From Pseudomonas cremoris (lineage in GTDB: Bacteria; Pseudomonadota; Gammaproteobacteria; Pseudomonadales; Pseudomonadaceae): a stretch of DNA of 64,000 nucleotides. The notes beneath the pieces are model-generated. The model had not been told where the DNA came from. It searched no databases and was given only the letters and a program-made list of their open reading frames with translations. This document shows, piece after piece, positions 10,764-20,244 of this stretch; position 1 is the first letter of the stretch, and each line of letters opens with the position of its first letter. The translations under genes were made by a program, and so were the position numbers. The DNA lies in assembly GCF_014230465.1 (NCBI RefSeq), contig NZ_JAAXCY010000011.1, forward strand, positions 124,001 to 188,000, given 5' to 3'.

Positions 10764-11143
10764 CCGATCAGAAAAAGCCCGGGGTTGAAATGCGTCGCCA
10801 GGTCATGGGCGATGTGTTCGTCGACCGCGCCTTGGGCAATGCCACCGAGTTCACCCAGCCGCTGCAGGACTTCGTCAACGAGCACGCCTGGGGCAGTGTG
10901 TGGAACCGCGAAGGCCTGCCGCTAAAGACCCGCAGCCTGATCACCCTCGCCGCCCTCACCGCCCTCAAGTGCCCGCAGGAACTCAAGGGGCATGTGCGCG
11001 GTGCGCTGAACAATGGATGCACGGTGGAAGAGATTCGTGAGGCGTTGCTGCATTGCGCGGTGTATGCCGGCGTGCCGGCAGCGATTGATGCGTTTCGGGC
11101 GGCGCAGGAAGTGATCGAGGCGTATCAGGCGGATCAGCAGTGA
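10760..11143 (+). CDS. Carboxymuconolactone decarboxylase-family protein
   Basis: A 127-residue all-helical AhpD/CMD-fold protein. It resembles PcaC-like gamma-carboxymuconolactone decarboxylase: RRQVMGDVFVDRAL, WNREGLPLKTRSLITLAALTAL, GCTVEEIREALLHCAVYAG. PcaC acts in the protocatechuate branch of the beta-ketoadipate pathway, but no pca gene lies nearby and the partner is an antiporter, so the substrate is unknown. There is no CxxC peroxidase motif, which argues against AhpD activity. Confidence 0.8.
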   Translation: MTDQKKPGVEMRRQVMGDVFVDRALGNATEFTQPLQDFVNEHAWGSVWNREGLPLKTRSLITLAALTALKCPQELKGHVRGALNNGCTVEEIREALLHCAVYAGVPAAIDAFRAAQEVIEAYQADQQ

Positions 11144-11156
11144 CTGTTATATAGCC

Positions 11157-11238
11157 TTCGCGAGCAAGCCCGCTCCCACATTTGACCAAGTTCCAGCATG
11201 AGAATGCAGTCAAATGTGAGAGCGGGCTTGCTCGCGAA
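11157..11238. repeat. REPIN, TTCGCGAGC ends outward
   Basis: The same REP core as the other elements, but the two copies face the opposite way: the CCCACATTTGA ends point inward. It separates convergent genes (CMD protein and AEC transporter). Confidence 0.85.
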
Positions 11239-11262
11239 TGGCCCTCACACACACCACAAAAC

Positions 11263-12204
11263 TCAGATCCAGCCACCCGCCTGCAACACAAAAATCCCGA
11301 TATTGGTGGTCACCGCCGCCATCAGCGTGGTGATCACAATAATCGCCGCCGCCAGCTCATGATTGCCCTCTGCCGCCCTGGCCATCACAAAGCTCGCTGC
11401 CGCCGTCGGCGCGCCGAAGTACAAAAATAAAATCCCCAACTCCGGCCCCCGAAACCCCAGCAGCCAGGCGCCCAGCGTGGCCACCAGCGGCAACCCGATC
11501 ATCTTCACCAGGCTCGCACTCAGCGCCATGCTGCCGCTTTTACGCAACGCCGCCAGTGACAAGGTGCCTCCGATGCAGATCAGCGCCAGGGGCAAGGTCA
11601 TGTCCGCCAGGTACCGGCCGGAAGACTCCAGCCAACCCGGCAAGCCAATCTGGAACACCGCAAACGGCGTAGCGACGATGACGCTGATAATCAGCGGGTT
11701 GGCCACCACGCTCTTGAAGATGCTCCACGGGTCCGACTTGATCACCGGGCTGTACACCGCCAGTACGATGGTCGACAGCGTGTTGTAAAACAGGATCACC
11801 AACGCCGCGAGAATTGCGCCAAGGGAAATACCGTAATCGCCATACATACTGGCCGCCAGCGCCAGGCCAATCACCCCGTTGTTGCCGCGAAATGAACCCT
11901 GGGTGTAGATACCCCGGTCTTCACGTGGGCACCGGAAAATTGCCCAGCCCCAGGCCAGCGCAAAGCTGAGCAACGTGGCGACGGCGAAGTAGATCAGCAA
12001 CCCCGGCTTGAGCGCCGAGTGCAGGTCGGCATGCAAGATGCCCAGGAACAGCAGCGCCGGCATGGTGACGTTGAACACCAGCGAGGAAGCCGTGTGGATA
12101 AAGTTGTCGTTGATCCAGTTGATGCGCTTGAGCAGCACCCCCAGGAACAACATGGCAAACACCGGCGCGGTGATGGTGAGGGTGGTGAGGAAAATTGCCA
12201 GCAT
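11263..12204 (-). CDS. AEC-family (auxin efflux carrier type) transporter
   Basis: A 313-residue inner-membrane protein with about ten hydrophobic segments, of the AEC/bile acid-arsenite-riboflavin superfamily. Recognisable features are FLGVLLKRINWINDNFI near the N-terminus, FNVTMPALLF, the central GSFRGNNGVIGLALA and FGAPTAAASFVMA near the C-terminus. Bacterial members move dicarboxylates such as malate or malonate, or amino acids; the substrate cannot be told here. The ATG at 12204 was chosen over an extension that begins inside the upstream REPIN. Confidence 0.87.
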   Translation of the reverse strand: MLAIFLTTLTITAPVFAMLFLGVLLKRINWINDNFIHTASSLVFNVTMPALLFLGILHADLHSALKPGLLIYFAVATLLSFALAWGWAIFRCPREDRGIYTQGSFRGNNGVIGLALAASMYGDYGISLGAILAALVILFYNTLSTIVLAVYSPVIKSDPWSIFKSVVANPLIISVIVATPFAVFQIGLPGWLESSGRYLADMTLPLALICIGGTLSLAALRKSGSMALSASLVKMIGLPLVATLGAWLLGFRGPELGILFLYFGAPTAAASFVMARAAEGNHELAAAIIVITTLMAAVTTNIGIFVLQAGGWI

Positions 12205-12281
12205 GCCGGGGAGAACCTTGGTGAGCGTCGTTAGGTGGCTAATGATAAGCCATGCTGCCCTGCGGCGTCTGTTAGGACGCC

Positions 12282-12363
12282 TTCGCGAGCAAGCCCGCTC
12301 CCACATTCAACCGCATTCTCATGTTGGAAATCGGTTAAATGTGGGAGCGGGCTTGCTCGCGAA
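12282..12363. repeat. REPIN, TTCGCGAGC ends outward
   Basis: Inverted REP copies between garD (3' side) and the AEC transporter (5' side). Same orientation class as the element at 11157. Confidence 0.85.
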
Positions 12364-12378
12364 GCAGGCGACTCGGTC

Positions 12379-13932
12379 TCAAGTAATAGGCGCAGGGTTA
12401 AACAACGTGATGTCGTTATGCAGCTTATGCCGCTCCGCCCACGTCTGCTTCTTGCCGCTGGCCACATCCAGGTAGAAGTGGAACAACTCCCAGCCCAACT
12501 CCTCGATGCTCGCACGCCCGGTAGCAATGCGCCCGGCGTCGATATCAATGAGGTCTGGCCAGCGCTGCGCCAATTCCGTACGTGTCGATACCTTCACCAC
12601 CGGCGCCATCGCCAGGCCATAAGGCGTGCCACGCCCAGTCGTAAACACATGCAGGTTCATCCCGGCCGCCAGTTGCAAGGTGCCACACACAAAGTCACTG
12701 GCTGGCGTGGCGCAAAAGATCAGCCCCTTGCCCTTGAAGCGTTCGCCCGGGCCGAGCACGCCGTTGATCGCGCTGCTGCCAGACTTGACGATGGAGCCCA
12801 GCGACTTCTCGACAATATTCGACAACCCACCCTTCTTGTTGCCCGGCGTGGTGTTGGCGCTACGGTCTGCCTCGCCCTTGGCCAGGTAACGGTCGTACCA
12901 GTCCATTTCCCTGACCAGTTCCTGGGCGACTTCCTTGCTCTCGGCGCGTGAAGTCAGCAGGTAGATGGCATCACGGACTTCAGTGACCTCCGAGAACATC
13001 ACCGTCGCCCCCGCCCGCAGCAGCAAGTCCGAGGCATAACCCAGCGCCGGGTTGGCGGTGATGCCGGAAAACGCATCGCTGCCGCCACACTGCATGCCCA
13101 GGATCAGCTCCGAGGCCGGCACGGTTTCGCGCCGACGTTGGTCGAGCTTCTTCAACCGTGTCTCGGCCAGTTCCATGATCTGCTCGATCATTTCGGTAAA
13201 GCCGTGACTGGAGTCCTGCAGCCGATACAGCCAAGGCTCGCTCAGGTCGACCGAGCTGTCGTTGTCGTGCATCACCTGCCCGGCCTGCAATTTCTCGCAA
13301 CCCAGGCTGATCACCAGGGCTTCGCCCCCCAGGTTCGGGTTGCGCGCTAGGTTGCGCACGGTGCGGATCGGAATATAGGCATCCGTCGCAGTGATCGCCA
13401 CGCCGCAGCCGTAGCTGTGGGTCAGCGCCACCACGTCATCGACATGCGGATACTTGGGCAGCAATTCGTCCTTGATACGCTTGACCGCATGGTCCAGCAC
13501 GCCGGTGACGCACTGCACCGTAGTGGTGATGCCAAGGATGTTGCGCGTGCCCACGGTGCCGTCGGCGTTGCGATACCCCTCAAAGGTAAACCCCTCCAAC
13601 GGCGCCTGGGTTTCGGGCACCTCGGTGGACAACGGCAAGCTGTCCAGCGGGGGCGCGGTGGGCATACGCAGTTGATCTTCCTGCACCCAACTGCCGCGCG
13701 GAATCGGCGCCAAGGCGTAACCGATAGTCTGGCCATAACGAATAATCTGACCGCCTTCGGGAATATCCTCCAGCGTCACCTTGTGGCTCTGCGGGATGAA
13801 ATCCACGGTCACCAGGCCGTCGGGGAATTCGGTCCCGGCCGGTACACCCTGGTCATTGACCACGATCACTACGTTGTCACGCTCGTGCAAACGAATGGAG
13901 CGCGGCGAGTCGGCATGTTCAATCAACTGCAT
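12379..13932 (-). CDS. garD: Galactarate dehydratase
   Basis: A 517-residue enzyme that dehydrates galactarate (mucate) to 5-dehydro-4-deoxy-D-glucarate. It aligns along its length with E. coli GarD as I recall it: [80 protein letters not shown] and the C-terminal FNPAPIT. An N-terminal SAF-type domain (residues 10-90) precedes the catalytic UxaA-type domain. The start at 13932 ([13 protein letters not shown]) lies 11 bp after gudP. It is the last gene of the galactarate operon. No glucarate dehydratase is present here. Confidence 0.94.
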   Translation of the reverse strand: MQLIEHADSPRSIRLHERDNVVIVVNDQGVPAGTEFPDGLVTVDFIPQSHKVTLEDIPEGGQIIRYGQTIGYALAPIPRGSWVQEDQLRMPTAPPLDSLPLSTEVPETQAPLEGFTFEGYRNADGTVGTRNILGITTTVQCVTGVLDHAVKRIKDELLPKYPHVDDVVALTHSYGCGVAITATDAYIPIRTVRNLARNPNLGGEALVISLGCEKLQAGQVMHDNDSSVDLSEPWLYRLQDSSHGFTEMIEQIMELAETRLKKLDQRRRETVPASELILGMQCGGSDAFSGITANPALGYASDLLLRAGATVMFSEVTEVRDAIYLLTSRAESKEVAQELVREMDWYDRYLAKGEADRSANTTPGNKKGGLSNIVEKSLGSIVKSGSSAINGVLGPGERFKGKGLIFCATPASDFVCGTLQLAAGMNLHVFTTGRGTPYGLAMAPVVKVSTRTELAQRWPDLIDIDAGRIATGRASIEELGWELFHFYLDVASGKKQTWAERHKLHNDITLFNPAPIT

Positions 13933-13943
13933 TACATCGCCCC

Positions 13944-15308
13944 TCAGGAGTGCGCTTGGGTAAGGTTGGTCAGCTCGGGGCCTTTGGTTGGCGGCTCTTT
14001 GAGTACGACACGTTTGATCGGACCGACGATGACCAGGTAGCTGAACACCGCCACCAGCGCGTTGGCGCCGACGAACACCAAGGCCCATTTGAACGAACCG
14101 GTGGTGCTGATGATGTAGCCGATGACAATCGGCGTGGTAATCGACGCCAGGTTACCGAAGGTGTTGAACAGACCACCACTGAGGCCGGCGATTTGTTTCG
14201 GCGAGGTGTCGGACACCACCGCCCAACCCAGTGCGCCAACGCCTTTGCCGAAGAAGGCCAACGCCATGAAGCCCACCACCATCCATTCGATATCCACGTA
14301 GTTGCAGGCCACGATGCTGCTGGAAATCAGCAGCCCACCAATGATCGGCGCCTTGCGTGCAAAGGTCAGGGAATGGCCTTTGCGCAGCAGGTAGTCGGAA
14401 ATCACCCCGCCGAGCACGCCGCCGATAAAGCCGCAGATCGCCGGCAATGAAGCAATGAAACCTGCCTTGAGGATGGTCATGCCACGGTCTTGCACCAGGT
14501 ACACCGGGAACCACGTCAGGAAAAAGTAGGTGATGCCGTTGATGCAGTACTGACCCAGATAGACACCAAGCATCATGCGGTTGGTCAGCAGTTGGCGGAT
14601 GTAATCCCACTTCGGACCGTCAGTTTTCTTACCCTTGCCCTTGTCTTGATCCATATCGACCATCGCGCCATTGGCTGCGATGTGGTTGAGCTCGGCTTCG
14701 TTGATCATCGGGTGCTGGCGAGGGCTGTGGATAACTTTCAGCCAGATCAGCGAGAACAGGATGCCGATCACGCCCATCACGATAAACACATGCTGCCAGC
14801 CGAAGCTGTAGACGATCCAACCCATCAGCGGCGCAAACAGCACCGTGGCGAAGTACTGCGCCGAGTTGAAGATCGCCGAAGCAGTGCCGCGCTCGGCCGT
14901 AGGAAACCACGCCGCAACAATACGCGCATTTCCGGGAAACGAGGGCGCTTCGGCCAGACCCACCATGAAGCGCAGCATAAACAGCGCAACCACAGCAGTG
15001 GAGACACCGAATTCACCGACATAGCCTTGCAGCACGGTGAACAGTGACCAGGTGAAGATGCTCAGGGCGTAGACTTTTTTCGAGCCGAACCGGTCGAGCA
15101 GCCAGCCGCCGGGAATTTGCCCGGCCACGTAGGCCCAACCGAATGCAGAGAAGATATAACCGAGGGTGACCGCGTCGATACCGAGGTCTTTTTGCAGGCT
15201 GGAGCCCGCGATGGCGATGGTAGCCCGGTCGGCGTAGTTGATCGTGGTCACCAAAAACAGCATGAGCAGGATCAAATAGCGGACGTGGGTCGGCTTGGTC
15301 GCTTGCAT
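13944..15308 (-). CDS. gudP: MFS aldarate transporter (GudP-type)
   Basis: A 454-residue, twelve-helix major facilitator of the anion:cation symporter family that includes GudP and GarP (glucarate/galactarate permeases). Characteristic stretches are [45 protein letters not shown] and [23 protein letters not shown]. It lies between the semialdehyde dehydrogenase and garD on the same strand, so uptake of galactarate is the likely role. Confidence 0.92.
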   Translation of the reverse strand: MQATKPTHVRYLILLMLFLVTTINYADRATIAIAGSSLQKDLGIDAVTLGYIFSAFGWAYVAGQIPGGWLLDRFGSKKVYALSIFTWSLFTVLQGYVGEFGVSTAVVALFMLRFMVGLAEAPSFPGNARIVAAWFPTAERGTASAIFNSAQYFATVLFAPLMGWIVYSFGWQHVFIVMGVIGILFSLIWLKVIHSPRQHPMINEAELNHIAANGAMVDMDQDKGKGKKTDGPKWDYIRQLLTNRMMLGVYLGQYCINGITYFFLTWFPVYLVQDRGMTILKAGFIASLPAICGFIGGVLGGVISDYLLRKGHSLTFARKAPIIGGLLISSSIVACNYVDIEWMVVGFMALAFFGKGVGALGWAVVSDTSPKQIAGLSGGLFNTFGNLASITTPIVIGYIISTTGSFKWALVFVGANALVAVFSYLVIVGPIKRVVLKEPPTKGPELTNLTQAHS

Positions 15309-15364
15309 GAAGAAGTACTCCCACTAATTATTTTTTTTGCGGGTAATGGTTTTCTATTTTTCAG

Positions 15365-15396
15365 TGTGGGGGACCAGCAGGCATCCGGCCCCCACA
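15365..15396. other. GC-rich hairpin between the dehydrogenase and gudP
   Basis: TGTGGGGG and CCCCCACA, 16 nt apart, form an 8-bp stem in the operon spacer just after the dehydrogenase stop. No U tract follows on the minus strand, so it is more likely an mRNA-stability or processing element than a terminator. Confidence 0.5.
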
Positions 15397-15407
15397 GGTG
15401 TTGCGAG

Positions 15408-16853
15408 TTACGAACCGATGTAGCTGGTCTTCACCACGGTGTAGAACTCTTGCGCATAGCGACCTTGCTCACGCGAACCATAGGATGAACCCTTACGGCC
15501 ACCGAACGGAACGTGGTAGTCCACGCCGGCGGTCGGCAGGTTGACCATCACCATCCCAGCCTGGGAATGGCGCTTGAAGTGGTTGGCGTACTTGAGCGAC
15601 GTCGTGGCAATGCCCGCCGACAAACCGAACTCGGTGTCGTTGGCCATGGCCAGTGCTGCCTCGTAATCCGCTACGCGCACCACGTTGGCCACTGGGCCGA
15701 AGATCTCTTCACGGCTGATACGCATGGCCGCTTCGCTGTCGGCAAACAGCGTCGGCGCCAGGTAGTAACCCTCGGTATCGCACGTCACCAGGCCGCCACC
15801 GCTGACCAAACGCGCGCCTTCGCTTTGCCCGATGTCGATGTACTTGAGGTCCTGATCCAGTTGGGCCTGGGAAACCACCGGGCCAATGTCAGTGCCGCTT
15901 TTGAGGGCATGACCGACCTTGATCGACTTCATGCGCTCAGCCATCGCCGCAACGAACTGGTCGTGAATGCCGGCGGTAACAATCAAGCGGCTGGAAGCGG
16001 TGCAACGCTGGCCAGTGGAGTAAAACGCGCTCTGTACCGACAGCTCGACGGCCTGCTTGAGGTCGGCGTCGTCGAGAATGATCTGCGGGTTCTTGCCGCC
16101 CATTTCCAACTGCACTTTGGCCTGGCGCGACACGCAACTCACGGCGATCTGACGCCCTACACCCACCGAGCCGGTGAAGCTGATGCCATCGACTTTCGGG
16201 CTGTTGACCAACACGTCGCCAACCACACGGCCGCTGCCCATCACCAGGTTGAACACACCGGCGGGGAAACCTGCGCGGGAGATGATTTCTGCCAGGGCCC
16301 AGGCGCAGCCCGGGACCAGCTCGGCAGGCTTGATCACCACGCAGTTGCCGTAGGCCAGGGCCGGGGCGATTTTCCAGGCGGGGATGGCGATCGGGAAGTT
16401 CCACGGAGTGATCAGGCCGACCACGCCCAAGGCTTCGCGAGTCACTTCAACGTTAACGCCAGGGCGTACCGACGGCACGTAGTCGCCGGACAGACGCAGG
16501 CATTCACCGGCGAAGAACTTGAAGATATTACCGGCGCGGGTCACTTCACCGATGGCTTCGGGCAGGGTCTTGCCCTCTTCCCGGGCCAGCAGGGTGCCGA
16601 GTTCTTCGCGGCGGGCGAGGATTTCACTGCCGACTTTATCCAGGGCGTCATGGCGAGCCTGAATGCCCGAGGTGGACCAGGCCGGGAACGCGGCGCGGGC
16701 GGCGTCAATGGCGGCGTTGACTTGGGCGACATCCGCCTTGGCGTATTCGCCAATGACGTCAGACAACTCCGACGGGTTGAGGTTGACGCAATAGTCGGCA
16801 CCGGCCACCCACTGGCCATTGATGTAGTTTTCGTAACGCTGAGCTTGGGACAC
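15408..16853 (-). CDS. 2,5-dioxopentanoate (alpha-ketoglutarate semialdehyde) dehydrogenase
   Basis: An NAD(P)-dependent aldehyde dehydrogenase (481 residues), the last step of the aldarate route: 2,5-dioxopentanoate to 2-oxoglutarate. The general-base glutamate (Glu250, VQLEMGGKN) and catalytic cysteine (Cys284, GQRCTASSR) are present, with the Rossmann motif FTGSVGVGRQI. The substrate is inferred from its position directly after kdgD. The start is GTG at 16853, preceded by AGGAG; there is no better ATG. Confidence 0.91.
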   Translation of the reverse strand: MSQAQRYENYINGQWVAGADYCVNLNPSELSDVIGEYAKADVAQVNAAIDAARAAFPAWSTSGIQARHDALDKVGSEILARREELGTLLAREEGKTLPEAIGEVTRAGNIFKFFAGECLRLSGDYVPSVRPGVNVEVTREALGVVGLITPWNFPIAIPAWKIAPALAYGNCVVIKPAELVPGCAWALAEIISRAGFPAGVFNLVMGSGRVVGDVLVNSPKVDGISFTGSVGVGRQIAVSCVSRQAKVQLEMGGKNPQIILDDADLKQAVELSVQSAFYSTGQRCTASSRLIVTAGIHDQFVAAMAERMKSIKVGHALKSGTDIGPVVSQAQLDQDLKYIDIGQSEGARLVSGGGLVTCDTEGYYLAPTLFADSEAAMRISREEIFGPVANVVRVADYEAALAMANDTEFGLSAGIATTSLKYANHFKRHSQAGMVMVNLPTAGVDYHVPFGGRKGSSYGSREQGRYAQEFYTVVKTSYIGS

Positions 16854-16872
16854 GAATTCTCTCCTGACGCAA

Positions 16873-16898
16873 AAGGCCGCTGATCTCTCAGCGGCCTT
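16873..16898 (-). terminator. Intercistronic hairpin kdgD / dehydrogenase
   Basis: AAGGCCGCTGA, loop TCTC, TCAGCGGCCTT: an 11-bp perfect stem followed on the minus strand by TTGCGTC. It lies 10 nt after the kdgD stop and just before the ribosome site of the next gene. It may attenuate downstream expression or protect the kdgD message. Confidence 0.65.
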
Positions 16899-16907
16899 GT
16901 AGATAAG

Positions 16908-17819
16908 TTATTGCGCGCCTTGCTTGTCGATCAGCGCGGCGAGGGCTTCGTATTCTTCCGGCAACAGGTCGGTCAGCGGGGTACGTACCGGGCCTGCGTC
17001 GTAGCCGGCGATTTTTGCACCGGCCTTGACGATGCTTACCGCGTAACCGGCTTTGCGGTTACGGATGTCCAGGTATGGCAGGAAGAAGTCGTCGATGATC
17101 TTGGCAACGGTGGCGTGATCGTCCTTGGCAATCGCATGGTAGAAGTCCATCGCGGTTTTCGGGATGAAGTTGAACACCGCCGAGGAGTACACCGGAACGC
17201 CCAAGGCTTTGTAGGCCGCAGCGTAAACCTCTGCAGTCGGCAGGCCGCCGAGGTAGCTGAAACGATCACCGAGACGGCGGCGAATCGAGACCATCAGTTC
17301 GATATCGCCCAGGCCATCCTTGTAGCCGATCAGGTTCGGGCAGCGCTCGGCCAGGCGTTCCAGCAGTGGCGCGGTCAGGCGGCAGACGTTGCGGTTGTAC
17401 ACCACCACACCGATTTTTACCGACTTGCACACCGCTTCAACGTGGGCGGCAACGCCGTCTTGGCTGGCTTCGGTCAAGTAATGCGGCAGCAGCAGCAGGC
17501 CTTTGGCACCCAGGCGCTCGGCTTCTTGGGCGTACTCGATGGCCTGGCGGGTCGAACCGCCGACACCGGCGAGGATCGGCACGCTGGTGGCGCAGGTATC
17601 AACTGCGGTCTTCACCACTTGCGAATATTCGCTGGCCGCCAGGGAGAAAAACTCACCGGTGCCGCCAGCGGCGAACAACGCGGTGGCGCCGTAAGGGGCC
17701 AGCCATTCCAGACGCTTGATGTAACCCGCCTGGTGGAAGTCACCCTGGGCGTTGAAATCGGTCACCGGGAAAGACAGCAGACCGTGGGAGAGGATGGACT
17801 TCAGTTCTTGTGGATTCAT
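16908..17819 (-). CDS. kdgD: 5-dehydro-4-deoxyglucarate dehydratase
   Basis: A DHDPS/NAL-family Schiff-base enzyme (303 residues) that decarboxylates and dehydrates 5-dehydro-4-deoxyglucarate to 2,5-dioxopentanoate. The Schiff-base lysine is Lys167 (LIGYKDG) and the family tyrosine is Tyr141 (VVYNRN). [11 protein letters not shown] replaces the GTTGE loop of true DHDPS. It is the first gene of the galactarate operon, and an inverted repeat that fits a FadR-type GntR operator lies upstream. Confidence 0.93.
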   Translation of the reverse strand: MNPQELKSILSHGLLSFPVTDFNAQGDFHQAGYIKRLEWLAPYGATALFAAGGTGEFFSLAASEYSQVVKTAVDTCATSVPILAGVGGSTRQAIEYAQEAERLGAKGLLLLPHYLTEASQDGVAAHVEAVCKSVKIGVVVYNRNVCRLTAPLLERLAERCPNLIGYKDGLGDIELMVSIRRRLGDRFSYLGGLPTAEVYAAAYKALGVPVYSSAVFNFIPKTAMDFYHAIAKDDHATVAKIIDDFFLPYLDIRNRKAGYAVSIVKAGAKIAGYDAGPVRTPLTDLLPEEYEALAALIDKQGAQ

Positions 17820-17877
17820 TATTCGAACACCCTGGGCGAAGACTTTCTATTGAAAGGTTGTTGTTGGTTTTGGTGAT

Positions 17878-17897
17878 GTCGTACGTCATCGTACAAC
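17878..17897. promoter_or_regulatory. Candidate GntR/FadR operator of the galactarate operon
   Basis: GTCGTACGTCATCGTACAAC is an imperfect inverted repeat with two GTAC cores, 59 nt upstream of kdgD. A matching arm, GTTGTACGAT, occurs upstream of the regulator gene at 20137. FadR-subfamily operators have T-n-GT/AC-n-A half-sites, which this fits. Confidence 0.6.
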
Positions 17898-17963
17898 TAT
17901 AAATGATTTCGTCAACTGCAATTCGTCGAGGTCGTTCCGAGGCTCGCTGTTTTTCTTGCCTTC

Positions 17964-17991
17964 TTGACGTAGGAAATTATTCCTCTACTCT
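17964..17991 (+). promoter_or_regulatory. Sigma70-type promoter of the PLC-like gene
   Basis: TTGACG (17964-17969) and TACTCT (17986-17991) are spaced by 16 nt. The predicted start point falls at about 17998-18000, inside the LexA-type box. Confidence 0.5.
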
Positions 17992-17999
17992 GGCAATAA

Positions 18000-18015
18000 C
18001 TGTATATACATACAG
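18000..18015. promoter_or_regulatory. LexA (SOS) box
   Basis: CTGTATATACATACAG is a full match to CTGT-N8-ACAG with an AT-rich centre. It sits 39 nt before the ATG of the PLC-like gene and overlaps its predicted transcription start. Flanking AA/TT extend the dyad. Confidence 0.75.
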
Positions 18016-18054
18016 TTGTTACGGAAGATTCCTACGACATAGCAAGGAGCTAAC

Positions 18055-19212
18055 ATGTCAGGTCTTGAACTCGCGGCACCCGAAAAGAAACCACCCGTCC
18101 TGCGCTTCGAAGGCGGCGAACACACCGCCATTGGCGATGACACCCTGTTGCGTTTCGCCAAGGACGCCCCGGCGATTCCCTCACGCCAAGTTGAATTGCA
18201 CCTGCCTAACGGACTGGCATTGACCTACGGCCAAGTGATCGCCCTGGGCGGTGACTTCTATGGCATCCCTGGCCAGCCTATCAGCGATGGCGCCTCGCCT
18301 GCCGAGCGCGTGCAACGCTTTAGCGCTGCGTTCAACACGCTCGCCGTGCTGCCCGCCTCACGGGAGGAAGCGCACAAGATCCTCGCGGTGATGCAAACGG
18401 AGATCACTGCGGTCAAGCAGGCGATCAAAGACGGCAAACAAGCCCATGAAGCCTACGACGCCTTGGGTGATACGTTGTCCGAAGAATGGAACCGCATCAC
18501 TGGCGGCGGCAGCGCAGTCTCGGCGCTGATTCCATTGGGACGTTATCTGAAACTGGCGGCGGACAATGCCGACCATTTCGGTGAATGGGCGCTGTCAGCC
18601 TACCTGGCGGGGCACACGGCGGCACTGCAACAAGCCGCCGTGGCGCACCAGACCGGCACCGACCAGGCGCTGGAACTGGCGTATGCCATGAACAGTTTTG
18701 CTGATCACTTTTTGACCGACCTGTTCTCGGCCGGCCATCTACGCGTCCCGCGCAAACAACTCGCCGCCGTGGTGACACCCGGTGAGTTGGGTTCGCTGAT
18801 TAGCCGCTTCATGCACGACGAAGACAGCAAGTTCGGGCTCAAGGTGCGTAACGCCATGGGCGATCAGTGGCACGCCTATGGGGACAAGCGCTACTTCGAC
18901 GCGATTGATGCGGACAATCGGATGCAGGTCAAACGTGCCGTGCAGGCTTCGGCGGATGAAATTTTCGAAACCTTCATCAGCGGTGTCACGCCCTCCCCGG
19001 CCAATTTCAAGGCGCCGTTGTATGTGCCGGACCTGAATGCGGCGCAGAACCCGGCGAATAATTTTTCGCCGCTGTTCAAGACGGAGGGAGACAAGGTGCT
19101 GCGTCGCAAGGATGTGAATGACCTGAACGACAAGCGCTGGACGGATGATTGGTGGGGGTGGAGCACCTATCTGCTGCTCAAGGACTACAAGCCGAACCAG
19201 CCTGCCAGCTAA
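18055..19212 (+). CDS. Zinc phospholipase C / P1-nuclease-like protein
   Basis: A 385-residue protein with the signature of the zinc-dependent phospholipase C/S1-P1 nuclease fold: His218, Asp222 and His228 in DHFLTDLFSAGH, the same H-x3-D-x5-H spacing as the zinc ligands of Bacillus cereus PC-PLC. An earlier DNADHFGEW supplies further candidate ligands. There is no signal peptide, unlike secreted PLCs, so it is cytoplasmic or leaves the cell another way, perhaps by lysis. The start has AAGGAG 7 nt upstream. It interrupts the galactarate operon and its regulator on the opposite strand. The LexA box in its promoter points to SOS induction. Substrate unknown. Confidence 0.72.
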   Translation: MSGLELAAPEKKPPVLRFEGGEHTAIGDDTLLRFAKDAPAIPSRQVELHLPNGLALTYGQVIALGGDFYGIPGQPISDGASPAERVQRFSAAFNTLAVLPASREEAHKILAVMQTEITAVKQAIKDGKQAHEAYDALGDTLSEEWNRITGGGSAVSALIPLGRYLKLAADNADHFGEWALSAYLAGHTAALQQAAVAHQTGTDQALELAYAMNSFADHFLTDLFSAGHLRVPRKQLAAVVTPGELGSLISRFMHDEDSKFGLKVRNAMGDQWHAYGDKRYFDAIDADNRMQVKRAVQASADEIFETFISGVTPSPANFKAPLYVPDLNAAQNPANNFSPLFKTEGDKVLRRKDVNDLNDKRWTDDWWGWSTYLLLKDYKPNQPAS

Positions 19213-19229
19213 GACACTGGAGATCATAA

Positions 19230-19319
19230 TGTGGGAGCGGGCTTGCTCGCGAAGGCGTTCTTTCAGTCGATGTATATGCAGACTGACACACCGCATTCGC
19301 GAGCAAGCCCGCTCCCACA
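19230..19319. repeat. REPIN, TGTGGGA ends outward
   Basis: Inverted REP pair between the convergent 3' ends of the PLC-like gene and the GntR regulator. Confidence 0.88.
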
Positions 19320-19336
19320 CTAGATAGGCATCAACC

Positions 19337-20086
19337 TCAGTTGCGCTGCGCTTCTGCCTCTTCATGGGCATGGCGCAGCCGCTCACGGCTATTGGTCAGG
19401 TGCAAGCGCATGGCCGCACGCGCCGCATCTGAATCCTTACGGGCAATCGCCTCGTAGATCTCTTCATGCTCACGACTCAAGCGTCCCATGTAGTGTTGCT
19501 GGTCATCATGGGCCAGGCGTGCCGAATTCAACCGCGTGCGCGGAATGATGCTGGTGCCCAGGTGGGTCATGATGTCGGTGAAATAGCGGTTACCGGTGGA
19601 CAGCGCAATTTCCAGGTGGAACGCGAAGTCGGACGCCACCGCGTCGCCGGCGTGTGCCGCACTTTCATTCAAGGCGTCGAGGGCGGCGCGCATGGCCGCC
19701 AGTTGCTCATCACTGCGGCGCAGCGCAGCCAGGCCAGCCGACTCCACTTCCAGGCTGATACGCAGCTCCAGTATCGCCAGCACATCACGCAGGGTGACCA
19801 CCGTGGCCGGGTCGATACGGAAGCCGCTGGGGCTCGGCGTGTCCAGCACGAAGGTGCCGATGCCGTGACGGGTTTCCACCTGTCCTGCCGCTTGCAAGCG
19901 CGAGATGGCCTCACGCACCACGGTGCGACTGACCCCATGGGCTTCCATGATCGCCGACTCGGTGGGCAGTTTGTCGCCACGCTTGAGTTCACCGTCGCGG
20001 ATCTGCTCGGACAACACCGTGACCAATTCCTGGGCAAGGCTGCGGCGCTTGCGGGGAAGACGAGGGGCGGTGTTGGCGTTTTCCAT
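19337..20086 (-). CDS. FadR-type GntR transcriptional regulator
   Basis: A 249-residue repressor-like protein. The GntR winged helix-turn-helix covers residues 15-82 (ELKRGDKLPTESAIMEAHGVSRTVVREAISRLQAAGQVETRHGIGTFV) and an all-helical FCD effector domain covers about 100-230. FCD domains bind small organic acids through a metal site. The galactarate operon lies 1.5 kb away with a matching operator, so control of garD/gudP/kdgD is the likely job. A GTTGTACGAT arm in front of its own gene suggests autoregulation. Both are inferences. Confidence 0.88.
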   Translation of the reverse strand: MENANTAPRLPRKRRSLAQELVTVLSEQIRDGELKRGDKLPTESAIMEAHGVSRTVVREAISRLQAAGQVETRHGIGTFVLDTPSPSGFRIDPATVVTLRDVLAILELRISLEVESAGLAALRRSDEQLAAMRAALDALNESAAHAGDAVASDFAFHLEIALSTGNRYFTDIMTHLGTSIIPRTRLNSARLAHDDQQHYMGRLSREHEEIYEAIARKDSDAARAAMRLHLTNSRERLRHAHEEAEAQRN

Positions 20087-20136
20087 GATGGATCATCTTT
20101 CTCGGTGAACTTGAGCACGCATCATAGCCCATGGCG

Positions 20137-20150
20137 GTTGTACGATCACC
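20137..20150. promoter_or_regulatory. Candidate GntR half-site before the regulator gene
   Basis: GTTGTACGATCACC shares its first ten bases with one arm (complement) of the site upstream of kdgD. It lies about 50 nt upstream of the regulator start. Only one good arm is visible. Confidence 0.4.
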
Positions 20151-20184
20151 GTCCGGGCGCGACTTTCATCTACATCCTGCGCGC

Positions 20185-20217
20185 AAAAAAACGCCCCGGC
20201 ACAGGCCGAGGCATTTT
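20185..20217 (-). terminator. Rho-independent terminator of sspB
   Basis: GCCCCGGC, loop ACAG, GCCGAGGC (one mismatch) is flanked by A7 on one side and T5 on the other, so it may work in both directions. It lies 28 nt after the sspB stop. Confidence 0.75.
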
Positions 20218-20244
20218 TCAGGCTTGCCCGAAGGCGATAGCCGC

